NCBI GenBank assembly: GCA_029817715.1 | Contig: JARUPY010000397.1 | Coordinates: 3,720,001 to 3,784,000, forward strand | Reading direction: 5' to 3' | Source of the DNA: Melastoma dodecandrum | Lineage: Eukaryota; Streptophyta; Magnoliopsida; Myrtales; Melastomataceae | Length of the DNA stretch: 64,000 nucleotides | Shown here: piece by piece, positions 1 to 11,564 of the stretch | How the letters are laid out: each line of letters opens with the position of its first letter | Position numbering within the stretch: the first letter of the stretch is position 1 | Notes under the pieces: generated by a model | What the model was told of the DNA's origin: nothing | Seen by the model: only the letters and a program-made list of their open reading frames with translations | Databases searched by the model: none | Translations under genes and position numbers: made by a program

Positions 1-47
1 GCGAAGGAAGCGGTCCGGATATCGTTGCAGCTGTCGTCACTTTCCAT
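1..47 (-). CDS. possible 5' end of a gene running off the left edge
   Basis: On the minus strand an ATG at 45-47 opens a frame (MESDDSCNDIRTASF...) that stays open to the edge. It is preceded by pyrimidine-rich DNA resembling a 5' leader at about 48-180. Only 15 codons are visible, so no family can be assigned and this could be chance. Confidence 0.2.
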   Translation of the reverse strand, partial: MESDDSCNDIRTASF

Positions 48-1390
48 GAGGACGGACAGACAGAGCAAAGGATTAATTTCGATGAAGGGAACAGAGGAGA
101 CAGATATGTGGAAAGTCTTAGTAGAGAGAGACACAATACAAGAGTTAAAGAAAAGGGTGAGACTTTTATAGGCAGACAAGCCAACAGGAGGGATAAGCTG
201 ATCCAACCGGGAAAAGATTAAAAAAAGTCGATCCCATTTTTGCTTTATGTCAGGAATCATGATCTACTGTTTTTCTAACTATCACAACTTAGCTTGTCCT
301 AAAAGTTCAGGCTGAATAGAGGAAAGAACTAGCAAATACTGCTCTACCACAATATGGTCTCCATGCGTTCGATAAGCATGTTTTTTCGAAATGGTGCTAA
401 GAATGAAGCGGACTTTTGCTTTCCGAAAACCATACAAATATCAGGGTAATGACTGGCTTTTGTTTCAGCTGATAAAAAGGTGTGCTCAGCCACTGTCTCT
501 TGTTTAGGCTCAGTCACTCAAAAGACAACAGCAGCAGAAACTCATTTACAACCTCACACCAACCATTTGTACCTCTCTTGCTCACAAGCCATTCGCAGGA
601 ACAGAACAATGGCCGGAAACAATGAAGCTCTGGCATAAACTCTAGGTATAATTTTCTGTTTCCATGGAGAAGGTCCAACATCCCGGCTAGGAAAGCTCAG
701 TGCCACATGGGTATACTTATTGATGCGAAAATTGGCCACAAACGCATGCCGTCTCGGCTATTGGATGGTTATCGGTCTCCATCGCCTTCAATACGAGCAC
801 CTCTATCACTCTTCTTTTAGACTATTGGTGAATATGCTTAAAAAGTGTTCAATCAGACAGATCAGACTGGGACTCGGCACTACACAAGTAGATGCCATAA
901 GATAATTGTTCAATAAGAAAGATATGCAGGACTTCAGAAGACAGATTTCATACACTACACTAAATCAGCTACCCTCTCTATTGCAAAGGCAGATCTGTGT
1001 CTCATTTGCAGTTAACCCATTTGGGACTTCTACATGTCTAACATGACTCTGACTCGCAAAAGCAAAATGTTATGAGGCCAAAATGACAAAATATGGCTAT
1101 GATCACCAAGTGATCGAGCATGAGTTGCGGCAAAGGGAAGGAAAAGTTTGCTCTAGATGTGCATTAACATTAGCGTATGAGTTAACCGAAATGTTCTTAT
1201 AGACATCCTATATCCTCTATGAAAGTTGACGAGTGAAAAGTTTTACACGATGTCCAGAATGAGACCAGAGAGCTCTATACATACACTGAACAAATGTCAA
1301 GGAAAAAACTTACGCACACAGCCAGCAAACACCTGAAGCCAATGGAAATTTGAAGCACTTTCGTCCTAAGGTTCTTTTTAACTTGCATGG
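48..1390. other. intergenic; 3' flank of the methyltransferase gene
   Basis: No convincing coding sequence on either strand; only short unsupported frames. The part next to 1390 should contain the 3' UTR of the minus-strand methyltransferase gene. Confidence 0.5.
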
Positions 1391-4300
1391 CTATGACAGC
1401 GAGCTGTCTCCTTCGGCAACCCAATACTGCTTCACCGCGAACATAACTTTTTCAGAGAAAAGCGGGCCGTCCTCGTTATCGACAATTCTTGTATCCCACC
1501 TCATTCCCTTCACAATTCTCTGAATCTTGTAAAGGATGCTGCTGTCATCGCGGATTATGACAACTCCCTCTGGCCGGAGGATCCGATCCATTTCGAGTAG
1601 AAGGTCTTCTACTTCACATCTGCAATCAAACCAAATGCATAAGTTCAACCCAAAGAGGGGATTTCAAGATTTATTCTTCAAATGCACAACCAAACCCAAC
1701 ATGAATAAATAAATCAATCAAACACCATCCTAATAACAAGCTCACTTTAATAGCTTGGAAGACATTCTCCAACTTTACCCAGAGGGTAATAGTCAGGCGA
1801 ACAGTACATTTTGTGGCCATCATCAGCACGAAATACTTACCTATTCTTGTACAAAGTGAAGAGACCATGTGCATGTATGAGATCATAGGTCCTTGGATAA
1901 GTTGAAAATGCCTCGCACCTGAGAAGAGAAAAATCATGTCAGAGAAGTAGTAAACCATAGCAACTGTCCATCTTCTGCAACGAGCAAAAAGAATCATGAC
2001 TTTTAGATCTCACAGTTGAAGCTTTTGGTACTATCGACAACATTTTAACAATAGTCCAGGCCAACGCCGGAGTAACAAGTTCATAATGCCTAGCCTGGAA
2101 GTTTCGTCTAGTACACAAGAAGAACAAATGACCAGAAAACACTATCTCCGTGCATCTATTGGAACAACGCCTCCTGTCTTAGGATAAACAAGATCAACTA
2201 CAGAAAATTAGTAACTTCAAATGCTTGCCTCAGAAAAGAGCCTATAAGTCTTCAGAAATTACCAGTCATGATAAATGCCAATGAGTCCACGCTCGTATAT
2301 GGCTCCAAGAGTGTCTTTCTCAGCTATAGTTGGAACTACATTCATAACCCATTGATTAGGAGATTCGATAGCAGCAGTGAAACTTCCAAGGCCAGCATTC
2401 ATGTCCAGCAAATTCCGGTAACGCCTCGAACCAATGTACTTGTTGATGGTTTTGTAAGCTTTCAGATGCTTCCTCCATGACCTGTTGTCTTCATGGTATG
2501 TGTCAGCAGAAACTCCAGGCACAGATCCACTAAGAATCCTGAAGGGAACGTCATTTAGTCTTTCAGGAAATGGCTTCCATGCACCACCAGTGACTTCATT
2601 TGGATCTGTAGTTTCTTGATAGGGAGTAACACAAGCCTCCATTTTCTTATACCTGAAAATTCAGTGGACGCTAGCAGTGACTAAACTATGCTGTGGTACA
2701 ACAACATAAATTTTTGCCCAAGGCTAAACTAGAAGAATATCTCAATTTCCAAACCAGCAACCCCTGAAAACCACCGAAATCAAGAAACCAGTCCGAATGG
2801 ATTTACAACATCCAAATGCTGCGCATGAATGAAAACACAAAGCATAACTTCCCAAGTGAGAATCTTATTCATTAGGAAAATAAAACCATCTAGGGAGAGT
2901 TTCGAACCAATTAAGCGGAAAGTGACTACTCCATGTAAATGGATCGATATGCACTCATAAGGTGGAGCTCATACCAGTGATCATCTGAATATGAAGGCTT
3001 GCAGTATGTTGGTAGCTGATGTTGGTCCCAACAAGAGTCATAATTAGTCCTTTTCTTCCAAATGGCTATTTCTCCATTCTCATACTTCTTTTCCCAGCAC
3101 AAGAATCTCGCAATCTCTTCAATTTTCCTTTGTTGGGCTTCCAATTCCTCTTGTGGGCGTTGCCATGCTTGGTAATTGTCCCTCCAGTTAATGGGAGGAC
3201 CAGATATCACCCAGTACCCCCCAGGCCTCAGCACCCGATCAACTTCCATCATATACATCCCATCTGTAAAAGAAGAAAAGGTTAAAAACTTTGAGAACTA
3301 TAAAATTGGACAAAATATCAGTTCTGAATGATGGTAGAATAACAAGAATCCCCATCAACTCGACTAATGAATTAGAATCCAAGACGAACAAGCATAGACC
3401 AAATTTCTGACAGAACATTTCAGAGTCCCACAGAGAACAAACAGATGCCAACATGTAACATCACAGTAAAATAGCCTGTACCGTTATACTCCCATGGTAT
3501 CAAGCAATGAGAACAATGAACCATGTCAAAGGCTCCAGATGGATATGGCAATTTCATTGTTCCAAGAACCCCAATAACTGCTGGGACACCTCGCTCCAAC
3601 GCAAACTGAACTTGGGCTTCATGAGAGTCTCTAGGTGAAAATGACATGGCTATGACATTTTTCTTGAAAAGGTAAGCACCTAAACTTGCAACCTGAAATT
3701 GAAAAGGTCAGGATCTGCATTTTAGATAAGCATAAAACATGAAAAGCAGACAATTGATGCTCAAAAGTACAGTTCGAGGCAACTATAATCTTCTTTGCTG
3801 GCTGAATAAATGATCAGAAGTGGGTCAATTGAAGTACATAAGCTGACCCAAAACTAGGCACTCACCCCACATCCAATGTCAAGGGCCGTTCTGACCATTC
3901 CATTATCCAAAGGAATTACAGAAGCAAGTTCTTCAATATAAGCATCAGCTCCATTTGGAAATTGTGTTCCACCACCTGGAAATCTAAAAACATTGCCTTC
4001 GAAGTGGACCCAATTCTGCACAGCCTTTTCAACTGTTAAGCGCTTGTATGGCACATTCACAAATGGTACATAATCACGGCTTTTAGGCCATGGAAATGGG
4101 TTCAAATATCCTCTGGGAGCTGGAATAAGGCATCGTAACTTCTCCTCCTCAGGGGGACATTGCCTTTCCCTGTAAATCATATTATCTCGAGGAAACATCA
4201 GAGCTCGTGTTTCGTCGTGGCATGGCGTGTAGTCCGTGTACCGATCATCGCATGGCTTAAATTGCCTCACTTGAAAAGTAGAATAATCAGACATCCCGAT

Positions 4301-4510
4301 GTCAACGCCTTGGTGGGACTCATACTTCAGATTGGAAATTACACTACAATCAGCTCGTTCGGTAATCTCAACAGCGATTCGATCTCCTTTACCAAAACCA
4401 CTTCTCTGCCATGCACCCAATATATAGAAGAAACCACATAATCCCACCGTAATATATACCGACAACGTAGTTCTACTTCTTCTATCATTTGCAAACCCTT
4501 TAGATGCCAT
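1391..4510 (-). CDS. PMT-family methyltransferase (DUF248), PMT2/PMT14 type
   Basis: Six exons read on the minus strand: 4510-3866, 3692-3482, 3263-2975, 2652-2263, 1918-1841 and 1619-1391. They join in frame to a 613-residue protein, the usual PMT length. The ATG at 4510 starts MASKGF, followed by a single N-terminal membrane anchor (about residues 17-38, [20 protein letters not shown]), as in type II Golgi proteins. Family marks follow: [42 protein letters not shown], then the SAM-binding region [13 protein letters not shown] across the exon 1/2 junction. Further on are [42 protein letters not shown] in the second methyltransferase half (read as [10 protein letters not shown] here), [26 protein letters not shown], and the C-terminal QYWV. 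Plant PMT proteins are Golgi enzymes thought to methylate pectin or other wall polymers; the exact substrate is inferred from the family. All splice sites are GT-AG and no lesion is seen. Confidence 0.95.
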
Positions 4511-7075
4511 GAAACAACACTCGATTTCTGAAAACTGGATGGCACCTAAAAACACACTGGGGTGTAAACTGTCCAGTTCAGAGACTTCTGCAAGCAAACA
4601 GTTTGAGATTCAAACAAAGCTCACACAGCCTTATAAACCCTTCTCTTACCAAAAGTGAAGACTTTGATCATTGCTCCATAATAAGTTACTGGCCCCAGCA
4701 TTAACCCGAAACACAGAAAACGGGGCATACAATTTGAACATTCGAATAGACAACATCCACAATGCACATTCTAGAAACCCTTGAAAATAGGCCAACATTC
4801 CGCCTTTTTTTCCCATGAACCCATTACGTAACTGAGACATGTTTGAAATTTCAGTAAAGGCCTCATTCAGTAATGCTCGAAAATGCTATTTCCTGCCAGA
4901 CATCGTACAAGATCATTGCTCCACGGCATCATCACAAAAAGCTTGCATAAAAAAAGGGTATCATAACCAAGCAATAATCCAATCGACGACATACCCACGA
5001 CTTAAAACGCAATCCTCCCCTTCCAGAAGATAACCGCGAATCATCATCATCATCATCGACAACAACTTCGCCGCCGAATTACACCCATTCCGTCCCGTCC
5101 GAACTAAAACAACTACAAGGAAAAAGAAGGAAAACCCAGAACCCAAATCACAAATCACAAATCAATCAAACTTGCAAGGAAATGGGAAGGACTGGCGACT
5201 GATCGGGAATCGAAGAACTCCGGACCCCTTCCATAACCATCACATTCGCCAGTAGAAGTCAGGAACAGGCAATCAAATCGGGGGGGTTGACTCCGAGGGG
5301 GAGAAGAGAAGTGAGACGGTTTTTCTTCTTTTCCTTTTATTTTAACGGTTGTTGACGTCAACCACGAGGGAGACAACCAACCAACGTCGGAGTCTCCGAA
5401 TTCCCTTCGTCCCCGTCGGGAAAAAATAAAATTTGGAGGGAGGGAAAGAATGGGCCCCGCTCTTCGGGATCACAAAAGGAAAACCACTTCCTGAAAAAAT
5501 CACGAAATAGGAAGGAAGGGTAGAGAGTGGGGCTGGATGCGCCCCTTCTCCTTACGTTCATTTACCAAATAGGTGAGTGAAACTCAAAAGTCAGTGAATT
5601 AATGTTAATAAAATTTTGAATTTAAAATCCAGAATCTTGATTCTATTGTTATAATTTCGAGTTTAAAATTGAATTTTAAACTTTGATAATTCTAAGTTTT
5701 AAACTCTGAAATGATTCTTAATTCAAGCAAAAAACTTAGAGTTCGACGAAACATCTGATTTACAAACTCCGGCTTAGTAGTATTAATTTACGAATTATAA
5801 ATTTGATCCACTGATTTCATAAATTATTTTTGAACTAACATTACTGAGTAACAGCTCCGTCCTTTCCGACCACAACCTAGTTTGGGCTTTTTAATCTGGA
5901 CACGAGCAAAGCCCAAGTTATTCCCACTTCTCAAATCTGCCTGTCCATGTTCAACCACAGAAGCCATCACGGGCCACCACGAATTCGTTCTTTCTGTTGA
6001 GTTTCTTTGAAAAGAATTGGCGACTCTTATAATTCGTGTGAAGAATGCCAAGCTGCCAGACGGAACATGATGACCCTAATCCACACTTAACAGCACGGGT
6101 GTGAACCCATGCTCCGAGGCTTCTACGATCAGCAGCACTAATCCCTGTGCTGGACACACATGATCAGTATGGTCCCGAGCTGTCCGGTAGCAGTTAACAA
6201 CCATTTGAGAATCTCATAAGAGCTAGCGCTCGCGGCCGGGTTATCATTAGTAAAAAATGCAGATGATTACATTGCAGCTAGCAAGCCAAAGCATTGGGAT
6301 TCCTACTTTGGAATGCATAAGGACAAATGCTGCAGCATGGTATAAACAGAAAGCAATATCCATTTAAGTTAGTTCCCCCCATTGGCCTCGCAACCCTTGT
6401 TATGCATCGAGCCAAATATAGCCCACGACTCCGCAAACAGTCCAACTTTAACTTAAACCGTATATAATTTGTGACGTGGAAAATCTACTCATTTCCTACC
6501 AAGCACTCGCCTGTCGGAGCACTTCCAGCAGCCATGTGCACCTATGAATTCATTGCGATGACGCTTGGCCACATAAAGAAGATACGAAACTTTATCATCC
6601 AGGGCATGGGAAGTATTTGTGTTCGAAATCTGCCTTGCTCCTACATCATCATCCTTCTGCTGACAGGAACTGAATGCAATGAAGGGACATAATCATTCTT
6701 CAGATGTCGGCATGCTCGCTACGAAATCACATGCATGCAAGGTTTAACCGTGCGCATGCAAATCCGCCTCGAAACAAGAAGGCTTCACATTTCAGCAGGC
6801 TTCGAAAGACGTGCGTACGGTTTGTATCAAGTCCGGGACATTTCCATGGCAGAAAGTATACTGCGGATGCACAACATAAAATGTCTACCTAAAATTTGGC
6901 TGATGAATGAAATATAAACAATATCATACTTTAACTTAACAGTTAAAGCTTTTATGACGTTGGCCGGTGTACAACAAACTAATCAAAAATTAAGAAATTT
7001 TACAATGACATATGGTCGGCCTAAAGAGAACGTACACACTTCGTCCTTATCCTTGTTGAGTAAAGAAAAAAGAAA
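4511..7075. other. methyltransferase 5' leader/promoter and intergenic DNA
   Basis: About 4511-5400 likely holds the 5' UTR (possibly with a leader intron) and promoter of the methyltransferase gene; there are no other supported coding exons. From about 5560 to 7060 the DNA is AT-rich with short random frames only. Nothing is recognised in 5560-7060. Confidence 0.4.
7067..7075. repeat. left copy of 9-bp target-site duplication
   Basis: AAAAAGAAA directly precedes the left terminal inverted repeat of the Pack-MULE, and the identical 9-mer follows the right end at 7963-7971. A 9-bp duplication is the signature of Mutator-like transposition. Confidence 0.8.
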
Positions 7076-7263
7076 GGCCTAATTAGCAATTATATCCTGT
7101 ACTATATTCATTTTTTTCGATCTATCTTGTCGTTTAAAACGTATCCTACAGTAACCCGTACTTAAGGCGCTATTTTGACACTATCCCCCGTTAGCTTCCT
7201 TTCTGATCGAGTCTGATGTGTCCGCACACATAGCTATGATGGCGTTAAAAATCACCGTTAGCC

Positions 7264-7323
7264 GAACGATAGGATAGATCGGAAAAAATGGAAAAAGAAC
7301 AGGATAGAATTGCTAATTAAGCC
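7264..7323. repeat. internal inverted copy of the MULE TIR
   Basis: GATAGGATAGATCGGAAAAAATGG...AATTGCTAATTAAGCC is the inverse of the left TIR at 7076-7140. The left 250 bp of the element therefore looks like a small fold-back unit of its own. The DNA after 7323 (AAAAATATA) only partly matches the outer target duplication, so the longer element is the better-supported transposition unit. Confidence 0.65.
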
Positions 7324-7459
7324 AAAAATATAAAAGATTCACAGAGTCCAAAATTAGCTCGAGCCCCTAAACCTTTTAAGGAAATAATGAAATAAACCCC
7401 CCGACTGTCAATTTCGAATTCTTCCCCACACGTATCAATTTTGGATGGCGATACCTGTC

Positions 7460-7815
7460 TGAGATAAAAAATGGAATCGGTTCTCTGCTGAACGTCGGGT
7501 GAGGTATGCCAGGTAAGTTACAGCTGATGCTGATGTACACGGGCTTACTTTCCCTCAGGGCGGTCGAAACGGCTCCGTCGATTTGTTCATGGACATCTTC
7601 CAGGTTTTTCACGACTGCCTAAAATAATCGTAAATTGACAGAAGTTCCTTGCATTCGGACCATTAATCGGAAAAGAAACCGCATTATAGAATACACAGAC
7701 CCGAGAAGGACTGAACTAACCTGGTAGCAGGTCACAGTTTGGAAGCAGCGGAGCTCCTGAGTGAAATCAGGCAACTAATGGTGTGGTGCAGAATCCGGTT
7801 ACTCCCATCATGTTG
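7460..7815 (-). pseudogene. PDC: captured fragment of pyruvate decarboxylase
   Basis: On the minus strand, about 7800-7721 encodes RILHHTI, a 1-nt deletion, then LPDFTQELRCFQTVTCYQ. This is followed by an intron (7720-7619, GTTAGT...TTTTAG). The next exon begins at 7618 with AVVKNLEDVHEQID and continues through SKPVYISISCNLPGIPHP and TFSREPIPFF to about 7460. These are characteristic thiamine-diphosphate pyruvate decarboxylase segments around the end of its N-terminal domain. The whole piece lies inside the Pack-MULE, with the intron kept, so it was captured as DNA rather than from mRNA. It covers only about 80-90 residues of a roughly 600-residue enzyme and is frameshifted, so it cannot be an enzyme. 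Confidence 0.85.
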
Positions 7816-7971
7816 GGACACGTCGGACTCCGTCAAAATGGGACGAACGGAAGTTAACGTCGAAGTAACGTCTTAAGTTGGGGTTACTATACGATACGTT
7901 TCAAACGATGGGATAGATCGAAAAAATGGGGTATAGTACAGGATATATTTGTTAATTTGGCCAAAAAGAAA

Positions 7972-9818
7972 TGATTGAACTCTCAATTTTGTTTTTGTGG
8001 GGGTGATCACGGGTGAAACCTTACGAACTATACGATTTAATTTGTTGTAATAAGATCCTTCTCGGTAATTTAGAAGTCGTTTTAAGAAAGATTTAAGATC
8101 CTCAAAACTGTGATGACACTAGAAATCGAGCTCCATCTCTTGTCCCTGAGTTTCTTCCTGTTTCTGTTACCCTTCTGTTTTCCTTATCTTCTGCCATGTA
8201 TCACGGGGACTGTGAACGCCCGCAATCGATGGTAAATTTACACGGGTTGCTTGATCGATGCTTGTCGATGGAACGCGGAGCTTTTAGGGCTTATTGGTCG
8301 AAGCAACTGTTCCCGTTCCAAGTCGGTCGCTGCCGCGATTTGATTAGGACATACAGGTGGGGCTTTTAGTTGCATTAGTGGTGCAAATGGACAACGCAAT
8401 TTGGATAACGAACTACACGACATTCTCATCTTATATATCAGCTTTCTTTTTCCAATTTTGGACAACGAAGTTTGACACGAGGCCTCATTTATTCCGTTTC
8501 TTTCCTCCCCTCGTTACACGACCGGATGGGCAAAGAGTCGGTGAGGAAAGGTCTATGTTGGAGTATGTATTTTGGTTCGTGACCGTTAGTTGCCGCGATT
8601 CTCGTCTTCGTCACGCGTTGTCGCGGCGCATACGATTTTCAATATCGCCCGAACACGCGTGCGGAAGTTCAAAAGAAAAAAAATAACACGATACCATGTA
8701 ACGTTTTGGCGTTCCCCGATCTAAGTCGGTTTCTCATTTTCCTTTTTATTTATTATTTCACAAGAGTTTTAATACGCCTTTTTACCTTCCCAGGAAATTA
8801 AACATGGTCGAAAAAGATTTGGCTAAAAGGAGTTATCTTTAATTAATTGCCAAGTTGGGAAACTTTTCCCCCATCTCCAAAGCAACAATTTGTCATTTTC
8901 TTAGCTACTCATGCGTTACATGTGAAGACGTATTAATATATTGCCTGATTTAAATAAAAGAAAATGTCAAGTGGCAAAACAAATTAGGCATGATTTCAAT
9001 GACTCCACTTGCATAAAGCAACACAAAAACTAATCTAAATAAATTACGTGAAAATGATTTGTCCTCCAAAGCAACATAAAGAAGAAAAGAAGTACTGAGC
9101 TGAGACCATCTCGTTGTTCGGTTCAAATACAATGCGAGTTCCGACCGTGTTGGGGTTTATCCTATTATTTAAGTTAGCTTGTAGGTGCTTGCCAGAGCTC
9201 CGATCCACCGCGCGGACGGACGTGGCGCACGCCCTTGTTGCCTAAACCTAGGACGTCGCTAAAGCCTAAGATTGACATTATTCGCCATCGAAGTAATAAC
9301 GTATTCAATGCTGCTTGTGCTAACAGGAATTAAATGCATAGGGTCTCGATGGAAAAACCATAACATTTTTGACAGACATCATTCGATGATCTTAAATGTC
9401 TAGTAATTAAAAACATCTTTAGGATGAGATGAGAATAGTTCAAAAAAAAAGTAAAATAATAATATGAGGAAAAATTGAATAATGATGGTAAAAAATGGTC
9501 AGGACAACTGCCCTAATAGCTCGAATTATTATGTGAAAGAAACTATATATTTTATTTTTAACACGAACTAAAATCGTTACGTGAAATATTGAGATACTAT
9601 ATATTTTATTTTTTAACACGAATAAAAAGGCAGGAGGCCGCCTCTTATCCAAACCCAAAATGCACTTCCTTTCGCCCTCGATTTTGATCCTGGATCAGCT
9701 GATTATCCCACTCAAATGAAATAATGAGTTTCAAATATTAATGTATTTTTTAATCTCCCATTGATCACGTTCGATTATTTGACACAAGAGAAAAAGAAAG
9801 AAGTCCTTGGATTCACTT
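7972..9818. other. intergenic, no gene recognised
   Basis: Only short unrelated open frames and AT-rich stretches. The frame at 8357-8686 on the plus strand (109 codons) matches no family I recognise and has no splice or composition support. Confidence 0.5.
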
Positions 9819-9830
9819 ATATATATATAT
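9819..9830 (+). promoter_or_regulatory. possible TATA tract of the MYB gene
   Basis: A TATATATATATA run followed by a short TG run lies about 250 bp upstream of the MYB start codon. A CT-rich leader at about 9955-10000 follows. This is a plausible core promoter, from position and composition only. Confidence 0.3.
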
Positions 9831-10077
9831 GTGTGTGCCCATGATGACCACCTCAAAAGGCCAAGGCCACAAGCACTTTCTTCGCTTAAGAAAGACTCTT
9901 GTCCATCTCTTCCTGTTCCCAAATATGTGAAAAGAATAAAGAAAACCTCCCACCCCCTCCTTTTCTTCTCCTCTTCTCTTCTCTTCTCCATCATCTTCTT
10001 CACTTTGCCCTAATCATCGTAGCCCTTGAGGAGTTGCTTTTATTATCCCCCGCCCCCTCCTTTTTCTAAGGAAGAAG

Positions 10078-11564
10078 ATGGGAAGGCTGCCTTGTTGGGA
10101 TAATATCAGGATGAAGAAAGGCCCGTGGACGCCCGAGGAAGACATCATCCTCGTCTCTTACATTCAAGAACACGGTCCTGGCAACTGGAGATCCGTCCCG
10201 ACCAGCACCGGTAATAACATCAAGCACCGTACCGACCGAGAGTCCTCTTATTTCTTTGTTTCTTTTTGTTTACTTCGTCGAAAACACCTACCAAGGGACG
10301 AAACCAGGTGTCACGAATAAAGTGTTGTAGTATCTGCCGCGCAAAGCAAGCACCTCGCTGGTGACGGCCAGGCAATTTCTAGTATATAACAGGGATGTGA
10401 GGGTTGTTAGATTGCGCTGAAAACCAAATTCTTATGATCACTTCCATTTTCATTAAATGATATTATGAACGAAATCCTTCTTCTACTTTTTTTTTTGAGA
10501 AATTTCAATTTATATGGTTTCATTTCTTTCTTAATTTATTGTCTTTTGATGGGTTTTATTATAGGTTTGACGAGATGCAGTAAGAGTTGTAGGCTGAGAT
10601 GGACAAATTACCTAAGACCTGGGATCAAACGAGGTAACTTCAATGACAACGAAGAAAGATTGATCGTTCATCTCCAGGCCCTTCTTGGCAATAGGTTTGT
10701 TTAATCTCCTCAACAGTCCGAGCTTTTAGTGTTGTTGACGTGGGTTGTTATTTAACAAATTAACTTCTTTCATTATGCCGTAAAAACGTATTATTTTTAT
10801 TCTTAAGTTATGTTGGTAATGATTTTAGGTGGGCAGCAATTGCTTCATACCTTCCTCAGAGGACTGACAATGATGTCAAGAATTATTGGAACACGCATAT
10901 CAAGAAGAAGCTTCGGAAGATGCAACAATCCGGCCACGGCGAAGATTCTAATGACAGCCCCCACCACTGTCCCGATGGTGGCCGGCTGAGCTCGCACTCT
11001 GGTAATGCCCCCAAGGGTCAATGGGAAAGGAGGCTCCATACCGACATACACGCCGCGAAGCAGGCCCTCTGCGAGGCACTCTTGCTGGACAAGCCCTCAC
11101 CAGGCTCATTGCTGCTCACTGCCGAGTCATCGTTGAAGGGGTCCTCTGGCCATGATGCGGGTGGCAACATGCAGCTCACGTCAACCTACGCATCGAGCAC
11201 GGTTAACATCGCTAGGTTGCTAGATGGATGGATGAAGAACATCCCTGAATCCCTGTCTCCGACTTCCGTGGTTACTAAAAGAAAAATCCGTCCGAGCGAC
11301 AATCTGGTCATGGGGGGTCCAGTATCAGGCCTCGACGCCCAGTACTCCATATTCGGCTACAATAACCGTTGTGGCTTGAGTTCAGTCTCCGGGTTGGGGC
11401 GGGATGATGGGAACAAGACTGTTGGGATCTACAGTGATGAGAGCAGGCCGGTTCCACCACTAGCCATGCTCGAGAACTGGTTGTTAGACGACGGAATCAT
11501 GTACCAACAAGGTCACGGGGAACTAATCGGCATGTCACTTGATGATAACTCCATTCCATTATAA
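10078..11564 (+). CDS. R2R3-MYB transcription factor, subgroup 1 (MYB30/60/94/96 clade)
   Basis: Three exons, 10078-10210, 10565-10694 and 10829-11564, encode 332 residues. The two introns are at the conserved R2R3-MYB positions: inside R2 after VPTSTG, and inside R3 after LLGNR. Residues 1-120 form the DNA-binding domain: [89 protein letters not shown]. The tail has [19 protein letters not shown] and a C-terminal [13 protein letters not shown], typical of MYB60/MYB306-like proteins. This clade controls cuticular wax, stomatal movement or drought/ABA responses; the exact role here is inferred. One oddity is that the usual N-terminal PCCDK reads PCWDN, so one of two normally conserved cysteines is Trp. 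Confidence 0.93.

Larger units (their letters stand above)
7076..7962. mobile_element. Pack-MULE-like element (887 bp) with long TIRs and 9-bp TSD
   Basis: The left end (7076 onward, GGCCTAATTAGCAAT) and the reverse complement of the right end (from 7962 back, GGCCAAATTAACAAA) align for roughly 140-150 bases. Shared blocks include TATATCCTGTACTAT, TTTTTTCGATCTATC, AAACGTATC, and a distal block ending GTGTCC. Perfect 9-bp direct repeats AAAAAGAAA flank it (7067-7075 and 7963-7971). Long TIRs plus a 9-bp TSD define the Mutator-like superfamily. No transposase is present, so it is non-autonomous. The interior carries a pyruvate decarboxylase gene fragment on the minus strand, which makes it a Pack-MULE. 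A third copy of the TIR lies inside, inverted, at about 7264-7323. Confidence 0.85.

Noticed and set aside
7376..7612. A small intact gene of 78 codons
   Set aside because: It is a pyruvate decarboxylase exon fragment inside a transposon, with a frameshift in the preceding exon and no start or end of its own.
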